Positions 5,735 through 11,409 of a DNA stretch of 11,409 nt are shown one piece after another (the stretch's first letter is position 1; the number at the start of each line of letters is the position of its first letter). The translations under genes were made by a program, and so were the position numbers. The DNA is from Chloroflexota bacterium (lineage in GTDB: Bacteria; Chloroflexota; Dehalococcoidia; DSTF01; RBG-16-68-14), in assembly GCA_022561355.1 (NCBI GenBank), contig JADFRJ010000058.1, forward strand, positions 1-11,409. Reading direction: 5' to 3'. Below the pieces are notes generated by a model. It saw only the letters and a program-made list of their open reading frames with translations, was not told where the DNA came from and ran no database searches.

Positions 5735-6487
5735 CTACTGGACGAAGATCTCGATCGAGTCAATCTGGGTGTTCGTAATGAGTTGCTCCGCTACGTCAAG
5801 CCCCGATGTGATCGAGCCGAAGGGAGCGAACTCATCGAACTGGTCTGAGTCCGTAAGCGCGATAAAGAACTGGCTTCCGTTCGCCATCCCAAGCGTGCCC
5901 GCAATGAACTCGCCGGAGGCGTCTTCGGCCAGCTCGTAGCCTGGACCACCGTCCCCGCGGCACAGCCCTGCAGGAGCATCTATGCTGCAGGCGGGGTCCC
6001 CCGCCGTGGCCGAAAAGCCGGATGCGACGTGATGGAACTTCAGACCATCGTAGAAACCCTCTTGGGCCAGGAACACAAAGTTGTTCACCGTCTCCAACGC
6101 CTGCTCTGGGAGTAGCTCGATCTCGATGTCGCCGAGTGACGTGCGGATAGTCGCCGTAATCGTCGTGTTCGCATCGATAGTCAGCGGGGGCGGCGACGTG
6201 AATTGCGTAACTTCAAACTCGCTCACCGCGGGCGGCTCTTCTTGGTCAACCCGCGCACCTGGCTGGACGAAATCGTTGCCGTGGCCACCGCCGCTGCGGA
6301 ACACGTTCCCGCCGAAGATCGTGGCCGCGCCGCCGATCGCAAGTGCAAGCGCCATGAAAATAAAGATGAACTTTACCATCTGCCCGCTCGATAGGAAACC
6401 GAGCACGCCAGTAGGCTTAACGTGGCCTGCGTACGCGCTGCCAGGCTCGTATTTCTTACGACGCCGTTTCGACTGTTTGTTCGCCAT
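5735..6487 (-). CDS. Membrane-anchored cyclophilin-type peptidyl-prolyl isomerase family protein with altered active site
   Basis: The 250-residue protein has a very basic cytoplasmic N-terminus (KRRRKK, residues 7-12), one membrane segment (about 37-58) and a low-complexity linker. An outward cyclophilin domain spans about 109-248. Recognisable family blocks are TSLGDIEIEL, TVNNFVFLAQEGFYDGL, the FH-V motif, AGDP, the GMANGSQFFI strand and FGSITSGLDVAEQL. The catalytic Arg of the FHRV motif is His153 here, and the Gln of the usual QGGD is also lost, so isomerase activity is doubtful and it may serve as a chaperone or binding protein. A Cys pair (C167, C176) lies in an insertion and could form a disulfide. 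There is no Shine-Dalgarno; TATAGT lies 11 bases before the ATG, suggesting a near-leaderless transcript. The gene ends at a clear terminator. Confidence 0.9.
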   Translation of the reverse strand: MANKQSKRRRKKYEPGSAYAGHVKPTGVLGFLSSGQMVKFIFIFMALALAIGGAATIFGGNVFRSGGGHGNDFVQPGARVDQEEPPAVSEFEVTQFTSPPPLTIDANTTITATIRTSLGDIEIELLPEQALETVNNFVFLAQEGFYDGLKFHHVASGFSATAGDPACSIDAPAGLCRGDGGPGYELAEDASGEFIAGTLGMANGSQFFIALTDSDQFDEFAPFGSITSGLDVAEQLITNTQIDSIEIFVQ

Positions 6488-6641
6488 ATCTATACTCGAC
6501 TATAACAGAACTGGTCTCAGACAGAAAAGGAACCTTGCTCACCCTTCAAACGAAATGTTCTCAGAGACGTTACCTCTGCTCCCAACGCGCCGCCTTTCCT
6601 ACAACCCAGCTATGAATTGGAGGATGAGCATCGCGCCGATG

Positions 6642-6788
6642 CTACGCACCATTCCGTCGCCGTTCACGCCGGCGCCTAACTGCTCCTGACGTTGGCTTCC
6701 CAGCGCCAGCAACCGCGGCGTCAGATCTCAGCATCGCAACAGCCAGAAGTGCCAGCAAGAGCGCAACATGGAACAGGCGGGTCAGCAC
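6642..6788 (-). CDS. Doubtful small ORF with signal-peptide-like N-terminus
   Basis: The 48-codon frame opens with GTG at 6788 and reads LTRLFHVALLLALLAVAML, which looks like a signal peptide or single membrane helix. The tail is Arg-rich and ends at TAG (6644-6642). TAGAAT lies exactly 6 bases before the GTG, the geometry of a leaderless start also seen at two other genes here. Another minus-strand frame carries a second hydrophobic run (MVRSIGAMLILQFIAGL) ending at 6599, so this could be a frameshifted remnant of a small two-helix protein. I do not recognise a family, and chance is a real alternative. Confidence 0.22.
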   Translation of the reverse strand: MLTRLFHVALLLALLAVAMLRSDAAVAGAGKPTSGAVRRRRERRRNGA

Positions 6789-6872
6789 AGGAGCATTCTA
6801 CATCGTGAATTTGCGCTTGCCACTCCTAAAAACTGCCGCGAACGGGTTCGGATAGTTCGGCGTCAATGCGAA

Positions 6873-6886
6873 GGGCCGGCCGGCCC
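6873..6886. repeat. 14-bp perfect palindrome GGGCCGGCCGGCCC
   Basis: The palindrome sits in the gene-poor stretch 255 bases before the acyl-CoA dehydrogenase. It is flanked by two copies of TCGGATAGT (6848-6856 and 6888-6896). It may be an operator or a remnant of a dispersed repeat, but nothing in the sequence decides this. Confidence 0.45.
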
Positions 6887-7127
6887 CTCGGATAGTGGTA
6901 GGATTGCGGAAGTAGCGTCTCTGATACGGGCAGCGGCATCGTCCTTATCGATGGCCACGATGACACAGGAACGGGGCTACCCGAGACAGATGTTGGACAT
7001 CTTGAGCACCGCTGAGCGACATCGCCGTCTTCTAGCCGACGGGGCCGTTGGTCATGGGCTCATGAGGCGTTTGGCACTGCCTGTAGCCTTGCTATCGACG
7101 TACGATCGAGGTAACAACACAGGGCAC

Positions 7128-7135
7128 TAAGGAGG
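7128..7135 (+). promoter_or_regulatory. Strong ribosome binding site (TAAGGAGG) of the acyl-CoA dehydrogenase
   Basis: TAAGGAGG lies 5 bases before the ATG at 7141 and is the best Shine-Dalgarno in the window. It fixes that start and predicts high translation. Confidence 0.8.
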
Positions 7136-7140
7136 ACGCG

Positions 7141-8418
7141 ATGACAGAAACAGCTACTCGCGAGGAGATTCACGATTTAGCCAAAGCCACCCTAGATGGC
7201 CTGTTTCAGTTTGTGGAAAACGAGGTGCTACCACTTGAAGAGAAGTTTCGCGACGTGCTCGCGGACGAGCGAAAGCTGTTCCGCGATGACGGACGGCTGG
7301 TCGATGAGGTCGCGGAGGCGAGGCTGAGCGTCAGGAAGAAGTCGGCGGCCGCCGGATTCTACGCGATGTTCGCTCCTGAGGAGATCGGAGGAGGCGGATT
7401 GCCATCGTTGGCGAGTGTGCTCATCCTTGAGGGGCTCTATCGGAAATACGGTCCGGGACGTCTCTTCATCGGCTGGTCGAACGCGTTTCTCGGGTCGCCC
7501 GTCGTGGGCAGCTTCATCGATGGCCCATCGCGCATGTTTATGAGCATCACCGATGCCGTGCGCAACGATGTGCTGCCTGGGCTGCTCGCCGGCGAGAAGA
7601 CGGTCTGCTTTGGCCTGACCGAACCGAACGCGGGATCGGACGTCTGGGGCCTGCAGACGAAGGCCGTCCGCGATGGCGACGAATGGATCATCAACGGCAC
7701 GAAGCAGTGGATCACGAATGCGCCGTACGCGGACCACGCTGCCATCTTCGCCGTGACGAATCCGGAACTGGCCGCGCAGCACAAGGGAGGCATCAGCTGC
7801 TTCTTGGTCGACGCGGTCTCGCCCGGCTACTCAGCGGACACCGTCCTGCCGATTATGGGCCACGTATCCAGCGACTGCGGCATGATCACCCTGGACGACG
7901 TTCGCGTACCGAACGACCGGCTCATGGGCGAGGTGGACCAAGGCTTCCAGATTGGCATGCTCGGCATCTCGGAAGGCCGATTGATGATCGCTGGCGGTTG
8001 CGTCGGGCTGTCGGAGTGGGCGCTGGACCGCAGCCTCGAGTACGTCAAGGAGCGCAAGACGTTCGGCAAAACGCTGTCCGAACACCAGGCGATCCAGTTC
8101 ATGCTCGCAGATTCCGCGATCGACATTTTCACCGCCAAGCAGACGGTGCTCCGCACCGCGGAGCTTGTCGACGAGATCACCACCACGGGCCGCATCCCGG
8201 TGAAGGAGATCAGTATCGCCAAGGCGTACTCCGTTGAGCGCTGCGAGCGCGTGATGGACCGCGCGATTCAGATCCACGGCGGCCTGGGCCTCTCGACGGA
8301 TATGCCGTTCCAGGAGGGGTTCCGCATCGCCAGGACGCTGCGCATTCCTGACGGCACCGCCGAGATCCAACGGCGGACGATCGCCCACCAGCTCCTGCGC
8401 GGAGACGTGATCTTCTAA
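7141..8418 (+). CDS. Acyl-CoA dehydrogenase family protein, divergent (Asp at the usual catalytic Glu)
   Basis: The 425-residue flavoprotein would oxidise an acyl-CoA thioester to the enoyl-CoA using FAD, passing electrons to ETF. Family marks are CFGLTEPNAGSD (156-167, FAD/substrate loop), WITNA (190-194), ERKTFGK (304-310) and QIHGGLG (377-383). The C-terminal stretch IPDGTAEIQRR has D404 where medium- and short-chain enzymes have the catalytic Glu of EGT. The alternative Glu position used by isovaleryl- and long-chain enzymes, just before the Arg of helix G, is Gly279, with E278 one step earlier. Asp at this C-terminal site also occurs in ACAD10/11-like proteins. The N-terminus carries an unusually charged stretch (residues 33-66). 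The start is set by a strong Shine-Dalgarno. The stop overlaps that of a convergent small ORF. Confidence 0.92.
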   Translation: MTETATREEIHDLAKATLDGLFQFVENEVLPLEEKFRDVLADERKLFRDDGRLVDEVAEARLSVRKKSAAAGFYAMFAPEEIGGGGLPSLASVLILEGLYRKYGPGRLFIGWSNAFLGSPVVGSFIDGPSRMFMSITDAVRNDVLPGLLAGEKTVCFGLTEPNAGSDVWGLQTKAVRDGDEWIINGTKQWITNAPYADHAAIFAVTNPELAAQHKGGISCFLVDAVSPGYSADTVLPIMGHVSSDCGMITLDDVRVPNDRLMGEVDQGFQIGMLGISEGRLMIAGGCVGLSEWALDRSLEYVKERKTFGKTLSEHQAIQFMLADSAIDIFTAKQTVLRTAELVDEITTTGRIPVKEISIAKAYSVERCERVMDRAIQIHGGLGLSTDMPFQEGFRIARTLRIPDGTAEIQRRTIAHQLLRGDVIF

Positions 8419-8603
8419 ACGAAACCAAGAAGTAGAGCCCGCCCGGCCAGTCCCCTGGCCGTGAAGTACTGGCAGTGGCGCGGATCACGGGCTTCGGCTA
8501 GGAGTCGCTGCATCGCTGTGGTGATCGCCGGGCGCGGCGGCGGCGGACCCTGTTCCGCGCCATCATTTGGTAGCGATAGAAAGTCGAACTCGCCTCGCTC
8601 CAT
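8415..8603 (-). CDS. Possible small ORF downstream of the isovaleryl-CoA dehydrogenase gene
   Basis: This 62-codon frame starts with ATG 2 bases after the stop of the dehydrogenase gene and runs to a TAG that overlaps the TAA of the convergent acyl-CoA dehydrogenase. The product starts MERGEFDFLSLP, has a Pro-rich stretch near residue 20, and ends in a hydrophobic tail (RALLLGFV). I do not recognise it. The tight junction would allow coupled translation and the frame fills the gap exactly, which argues for a gene. The lack of a conserved motif argues against. A hairpin with a 7-bp stem (8444-8461) lies inside it. Confidence 0.35.
   Translation of the reverse strand: MERGEFDFLSLPNDGAEQGPPPPRPAITTAMQRLLAEARDPRHCQYFTARGLAGRALLLGFV
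8444..8461. repeat. Hairpin (7-bp stem, TCCC loop) between the convergent acyl-CoA dehydrogenase genes
   Basis: CGGCCAG pairs with CTGGCCG across TCCC, starting 26 bases after the plus-strand dehydrogenase stop. There is no T-run, so it is at most a weak or factor-assisted terminator or an mRNA end protector. Confidence 0.45.
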
Positions 8604-8605
8604 CG

Positions 8606-9745
8606 CTATTTGAGCAGCTCCTCGCCGATGATGAGCCGGCGGATCTCTGAGGTGCCAGCGCCGATCTCGAGGAGCTTTGCATCGCGTACGAGCCGTCCCA
8701 AGGGGAGTTCGTTCATGTAGCCGTAGCCACCGTGGATCTGCATCGCGTCCAACGCTACCCGTGTCGCCATCTCCGCGCTGAAGAGGATGGCCGCCGCTGC
8801 CTCTTTGCGGACGCGGCCTTGTTCCGCGCGCACGGCCGTCTGGTAGACGAGAGCGCGCGCGGCTTCCACTTGCGTATACATGTCGGCAAGCTTGGCCTGG
8901 ATCAGTTGGAAGCTGCCGATGGGCTGCCCAAACTGCTTCCGCTGCTTCGCGTACTCGACTGAAAGCGCAAGCGCCTCCTCCGCGATGCCGAGCGGCTCGC
9001 CAGCGAGGAACACACGCTCGATATCCAGGCCCTGCATCATCACCGAGACGCCGTGATCGATCTTGCCAAGCACGTTCGCGCGCGGCACGCGGCACTCCTC
9101 GAGCAATAGCTCGGCAGTTGGCGAGCCACGGTGGCCGAACTTGTCGAACGTCTTGGAGACGCTGATGCCCGGGAAGTCCCTCTCCACGATGAACGCCGTG
9201 ATGCCGCGTTTCTCTCGGTCGGGGTCGGTCCTTGCGTACAGGACGATGACGTCGGCAATGGAGCCGTTGGTGATAAACGTCTTCGTGCCGTTGAGCACAT
9301 AGTCGTCACCGTCGACCACGGCCTTCGTTCGCAGGCCGAGTGCATCGGAGCCGGCCTCCGGCTCCGTGATGGCGAGGGCGCCCACGAGTTCGCCGGAACA
9401 GAGGCCCGGCAGATAGCGTTGCCTCTGTTCGTCGGTGCCGTTGATGTAGAGGTTGTTCACGCAGAGGTTCGCGTGGGCCCCGTACGAGAGCGCGATGGAG
9501 CCGGAGACGCGAGCGAGTTGCTCGATTGCGAGTACGCCTGAGAGAAGGTCTGCGCCGGCGCCGCCGTACTCGGATGGCACAGTAACACCCAGAATGCCCA
9601 ACTGGCCCAGGCGGCGGAACAGGTCGCTGGGGAACGTATCTGTCCGGTCGATCTCGTCCGCGATCGGCCCGAACTCGGTACGGGCGAATTCGAGGACCGT
9701 ATCGCGCAGGAGGCGGTGTTCATCGGTCAGCAGATCGGACGTCAC
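8606..9745 (-). CDS. Acyl-CoA dehydrogenase, isovaleryl-CoA dehydrogenase type
   Basis: The 379-residue FAD enzyme most resembles isovaleryl-CoA dehydrogenase, which converts isovaleryl-CoA to 3-methylcrotonyl-CoA in leucine breakdown. Evidence: GLDIERV, with E243 at the isovaleryl-type catalytic Glu position in helix G, and EIGAGTSEIRR (360-370), where Gly replaces the medium-chain catalytic Glu. ITEPEAGSD (126-134), KQFGQ and QIHGGYGY are also present. No carboxylase partner (MccA/B) is in the window, so specificity is inference. The frame is open to ATG 9838, but GTG 9745 is preferred. Homologues start at about this point (ahead of LLTDEHRLLRDT), the 31 extra residues match nothing I know, and TTGCGG-N17-TATACC places a leaderless start at this GTG. 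The tRNA-Arg gene lies upstream on the same strand. Confidence 0.88.
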   Translation of the reverse strand: MTSDLLTDEHRLLRDTVLEFARTEFGPIADEIDRTDTFPSDLFRRLGQLGILGVTVPSEYGGAGADLLSGVLAIEQLARVSGSIALSYGAHANLCVNNLYINGTDEQRQRYLPGLCSGELVGALAITEPEAGSDALGLRTKAVVDGDDYVLNGTKTFITNGSIADVIVLYARTDPDREKRGITAFIVERDFPGISVSKTFDKFGHRGSPTAELLLEECRVPRANVLGKIDHGVSVMMQGLDIERVFLAGEPLGIAEEALALSVEYAKQRKQFGQPIGSFQLIQAKLADMYTQVEAARALVYQTAVRAEQGRVRKEAAAAILFSAEMATRVALDAMQIHGGYGYMNELPLGRLVRDAKLLEIGAGTSEIRRLIIGEELLK

Positions 9746-9751
9746 GACACT

Positions 9752-9780
9752 GGTATACGGCGCGCCGGGCCGGGCCGCAA
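9752..9780 (-). promoter_or_regulatory. Predicted promoter of the isovaleryl-CoA dehydrogenase-type gene
   Basis: On the minus strand TTGCGG (9780-9775) and TATACC (9757-9752) are separated by 17 bases, and the GTG at 9745 is 7 bases beyond the -10, so the message would begin at the start codon. It lies inside the longer reading frame, which supports the shorter protein. The -35 match is only partial. Confidence 0.4.
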
Positions 9781-9912
9781 GCGGCACAGGGTGCCAGCCT
9801 TTCGAGGCAAGCACGTCTAGCGGCACGTCTCCCACCATGCCGGGGGCAGGTCAGCGTGCCTGCCGAGAAGCATATTGGTTATCGTGCCTCAGGAGAGCAA
9901 GGGAATTCAGAG

Positions 9913-9987
9913 TGGTACCCCCGACAGGACTCGAACCTGTGCACCCGGTTCCGGAAACCGGTGCTCTATCCACTGAGCTACGGGGGC
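9913..9987 (-). tRNA. tRNA-Arg (anticodon CCG)
   Basis: The minus strand folds as a complete cloverleaf. The acceptor stem GCCCCCG/CGGGGGT ends in a G1-U72 wobble. The D stem is GCTC/GAGC with an 8-base loop. The anticodon stem CCGGT/ACCGG encloses loop TTCCGGA, giving anticodon CCG, which reads arginine CGG. The variable loop has 4 bases, and the T stem ACAGG/CCTGT encloses TTCGAGT. Discriminator A73 is followed by an encoded CCA (9913-9915). The body without CCA is 72 bases. Promoter-like hexamers lie just upstream. Confidence 0.95.
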
Positions 9988-9997
9988 TACCACAGGC

Positions 9998-10027
9998 ATG
10001 GTATCGTCAGCCAGCCTACCCCTGCAA
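9998..10027 (-). promoter_or_regulatory. Predicted promoter of tRNA-Arg
   Basis: On the minus strand TTGCAG (10027-10022) and TACCAT (10003-9998) are 18 bases apart. Transcription would begin near 9991, about 4 bases before the mature tRNA 5' end. It is back to back with the leuS promoter. Confidence 0.4.
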
Positions 10028-10036
10028 GCGAATCGG

Positions 10037-10066
10037 TTGACACCGGCGCGAAGCGCTCACCATACT
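10037..10066 (+). promoter_or_regulatory. Predicted promoter of leuS
   Basis: A perfect TTGACA (10037-10042) and CATACT (10061-10066) are separated by 18 bases, the best sigma70-type promoter in the window. The expected start near 10073 leaves a leader of about 30 bases containing GGAGG (10086-10090), 12 bases before the ATG. Confidence 0.6.
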
Positions 10067-10102
10067 GGAAAGAATCGAATTCAACGGAGGCTACAGCTTC
10101 GC

Positions 10103-11409
10103 ATGACGCGATACGACCCATCTGCTGTCGAGGCCAAATGGCGCGAGCGCTGGGCTGAGACAGGCATCTACGAAACCGATGTGAGAGCGGCCAAGCGGCC
10201 GTTCTTCAACCTGATGATGTTCCCCTATCCATCCGCCGAGGGGCTGCACATCGGGAACGTCTTCGCGTTCACGGGCGTCGATATCTTCGGACGCTTCACC
10301 GCGATGCAAGGTCACGACGTGTTCGAGCCGTTCGGATACGACGCCTTCGGCATCCACAGCGAGAACTTCGCGCTCAAGCAGAACACCCACCCCATGACGC
10401 TGATTCGTGACAACGTCAACAACTTCCGCGCTCAGATGAAGCAGCTCGGCATGCGGATCGACTGGAACCATGAGGTCGACACGACCGACCCGGCGTACTA
10501 TCGCTGGACGCAGTGGCTGTTCCTGCAGCTGTTCAAGCGGGGCCTCGCGGAGAAGCGCTCAGCGCCCGTGCACTGGTGCCCGTCTTGCAAGACCGTGCTT
10601 GCCGACGAACAGGTCATCGGCGGACGTTGCGAACGCTGCTCAACGGAGACCACGCATCGCGACCTCGAGCAGTGGTTCCTGAAGATCACTGATTACACAG
10701 AACGCCTCCTCAAGAACCTCGACTCGATCGACTGGTCTCCCGTCATCAAGACGGCCCAACGCAACTGGATCGGCCGCAGCGAAGGGCTGGAGACGAGCTT
10801 CGCGGTCGAGGGTACATCGGAGACGCTCACGTTCTTTACGACCCGGCCGGACACGATCTTCGGTGTGACGTTCATGGTGCTCGCTCCGGAGCACACGCTC
10901 GTCAGCCAGATCACGACTCCTGAACAGAAGGACGTAGTCGGCAACTACGTCTCTGAAGCGATGGCGAAAACGGCCCTCGACCGCCAGCAGATGGAGCGGA
11001 CCGGCGTCTTCACCGGCGCTTATGCCACCAACCCTCTCAACGCCGAACGCATCCCCATCTGGGTAGGCGACTACGTCCTGCCGACCGTCGGCGCGGGCGC
11101 GATCATGGCCGTGCCCGCCCACGACACACGCGACTTCGAATTCGCGCGCAAGTACAATCTGCCGATCAAAGTCGTCGTCGCTCCACCCGATTGGTCTGGC
11201 GACGACTTCGACGAGGCTTACACGGAACCGGGGACACTCGTAAACTCCGGCGAATTCGATGGCATGGCAAGCGATGAGGCACTGGAGGCGATCGTCAAGA
11301 AGCTTGAACGCGACGGGACTGGCGAGCACAAAGTCACGTACCGCCTCCGCGATTGGCTCATCTCCCGCCAGCGCTACTGGGGACCACCGATCCCCATCAT
11401 CCACTGCCC
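10103..11409 (+). CDS. leuS: Leucyl-tRNA synthetase, N-terminal part (3' end outside window)
   Basis: The first 435 codons of the enzyme that charges tRNA-Leu are present, and the frame is open to the window end. Visible parts are the Rossmann half with FPYPSAEGLHIGN (signature at 49-52) and an early zinc-ribbon-like pair CPSC/CERC (159-162, 176-179). The LEQWFLKIT and QRNWIGRSEG blocks follow. The CP1 editing domain has its Thr-rich TTRPDT (246-251) and VPAHDTRDFEF (337-347). The Rossmann fold is then rejoined at RLRDWLISRQRYWG (414-427). Editing residues look intact. The class I HIGH motif reads HIGN, with Asn52 in place of the second His. ATG 10103 is preceded by GGAGG and a good promoter. 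Synthesis of this housekeeping enzyme may be set by that promoter alone, since no T-box or leader peptide is visible. Confidence 0.96.
   Translation, partial: MTRYDPSAVEAKWRERWAETGIYETDVRAAKRPFFNLMMFPYPSAEGLHIGNVFAFTGVDIFGRFTAMQGHDVFEPFGYDAFGIHSENFALKQNTHPMTLIRDNVNNFRAQMKQLGMRIDWNHEVDTTDPAYYRWTQWLFLQLFKRGLAEKRSAPVHWCPSCKTVLADEQVIGGRCERCSTETTHRDLEQWFLKITDYTERLLKNLDSIDWSPVIKTAQRNWIGRSEGLETSFAVEGTSETLTFFTTRPDTIFGVTFMVLAPEHTLVSQITTPEQKDVVGNYVSEAMAKTALDRQQMERTGVFTGAYATNPLNAERIPIWVGDYVLPTVGAGAIMAVPAHDTRDFEFARKYNLPIKVVVAPPDWSGDDFDEAYTEPGTLVNSGEFDGMASDEALEAIVKKLERDGTGEHKVTYRLRDWLISRQRYWGPPIPIIHC

Larger units (their letters stand above)
6488..7140. other. 653-base stretch with no clear gene
   Basis: This stretch holds the promoter region of the cyclophilin-type gene at its left end and that of the acyl-CoA dehydrogenase at its right end. 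In between are a doubtful 48-codon minus-strand ORF with a signal-like N-terminus and a 14-bp palindrome. A 120-codon plus-strand frame (6768-7130) has erratic codon use (ATA, AGG, CTA, TTA) unlike the neighbours, and I do not consider it coding. I see no RNA gene. Confidence 0.5.

Noticed and set aside
6768..7130. 120-codon plus-strand open frame upstream of the acyl-CoA dehydrogenase
   Set aside because: Codon use is erratic and rich in codons the neighbours avoid, no domain or hydrophobic pattern is visible, no ribosome binding site precedes the ATG, and the stop falls inside the next gene's ribosome binding site.
8604..9095. Long minus-strand frame opening at 9095 within the isovaleryl-CoA dehydrogenase gene
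   Set aside because: It is a shadow frame of the real gene; only its last 62 codons, downstream of the dehydrogenase stop, deserve consideration.
9746..9838. N-terminal extension of the isovaleryl-CoA dehydrogenase-type gene to ATG 9838
   Set aside because: The 31 extra residues match no part of the family, no ribosome binding site precedes the ATG, and a promoter-like sequence lies inside this stretch. An ATG start cannot be excluded.
9912..9993. Integration site at the tRNA-Arg gene
   Set aside because: No integrase, no duplicated tRNA 3' end and no mobile-element genes are visible nearby.

Overview
The window is GC-rich bacterial chromosome carrying housekeeping and catabolic genes. I see no transposase, integrase, CRISPR array or phage gene. 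The content suggests an aerobic heterotroph, and my tentative placement is Chloroflexota of the SAR202/Dehalococcoidia kind. The reasons are an enolase-superfamily sugar-acid enzyme, isovaleryl-CoA dehydrogenase, several genes that look leaderless, and a dispersed-type intergenic repeat beginning GTCATCCTGAGCG. No rRNA or marker phylogeny supports this, so it is a guess.

Layout. Positions 1-545 hold the 3' part of a mandelate racemase/muconate lactonizing family gene with very GC-rich third codon positions. A hairpin-rich spacer (546-692) follows. Positions 693-3261 look like an envelope protein-folding and thiol-redox block: a lipoprotein with two FKBP domains, a convergent membrane-anchored TlpA-like thioredoxin, and, divergent from tlpA, a two-gene unit of a small CxxC thioredoxin-fold protein and a Crp/Fnr regulator. 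A GTGA-N6-TCAC site lies between the divergent genes. After a 314-base gap (3262-3575) come an HpcH/HpaI aldolase and a convergent D-2-hydroxyacid dehydrogenase that share a CTAG as overlapping stop codons. Next are a small two-helix membrane protein (5438-5668), an intrinsic terminator, and a membrane-anchored cyclophilin-type protein (5735-6487, minus). A gene-poor stretch follows (6488-7140).

Positions 7141-9745 hold two convergent acyl-CoA dehydrogenase genes. One is a divergent member with Asp at the usual Glu site. The other is a canonical isovaleryl-CoA dehydrogenase type, perhaps with a 62-codon ORF behind it. A tRNA-Arg(CCG) on the minus strand and the first 435 codons of leuS, on the plus strand, close the window, with divergent promoters between them.

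How the genes may work together: the aldolase, the 2-hydroxyacid dehydrogenase and the enolase-family enzyme fit sugar-acid breakdown, and the acyl-CoA dehydrogenases fit branched-chain amino acid or fatty acid oxidation. The FKBP, cyclophilin and TlpA proteins would act outside the membrane. No clearly new multi-gene system is visible. The most informative signals are regulatory (the Crp-type site at -41.5 from a predicted leaderless start) and active-site substitutions in LeuRS, the cyclophilin and one acyl-CoA dehydrogenase.
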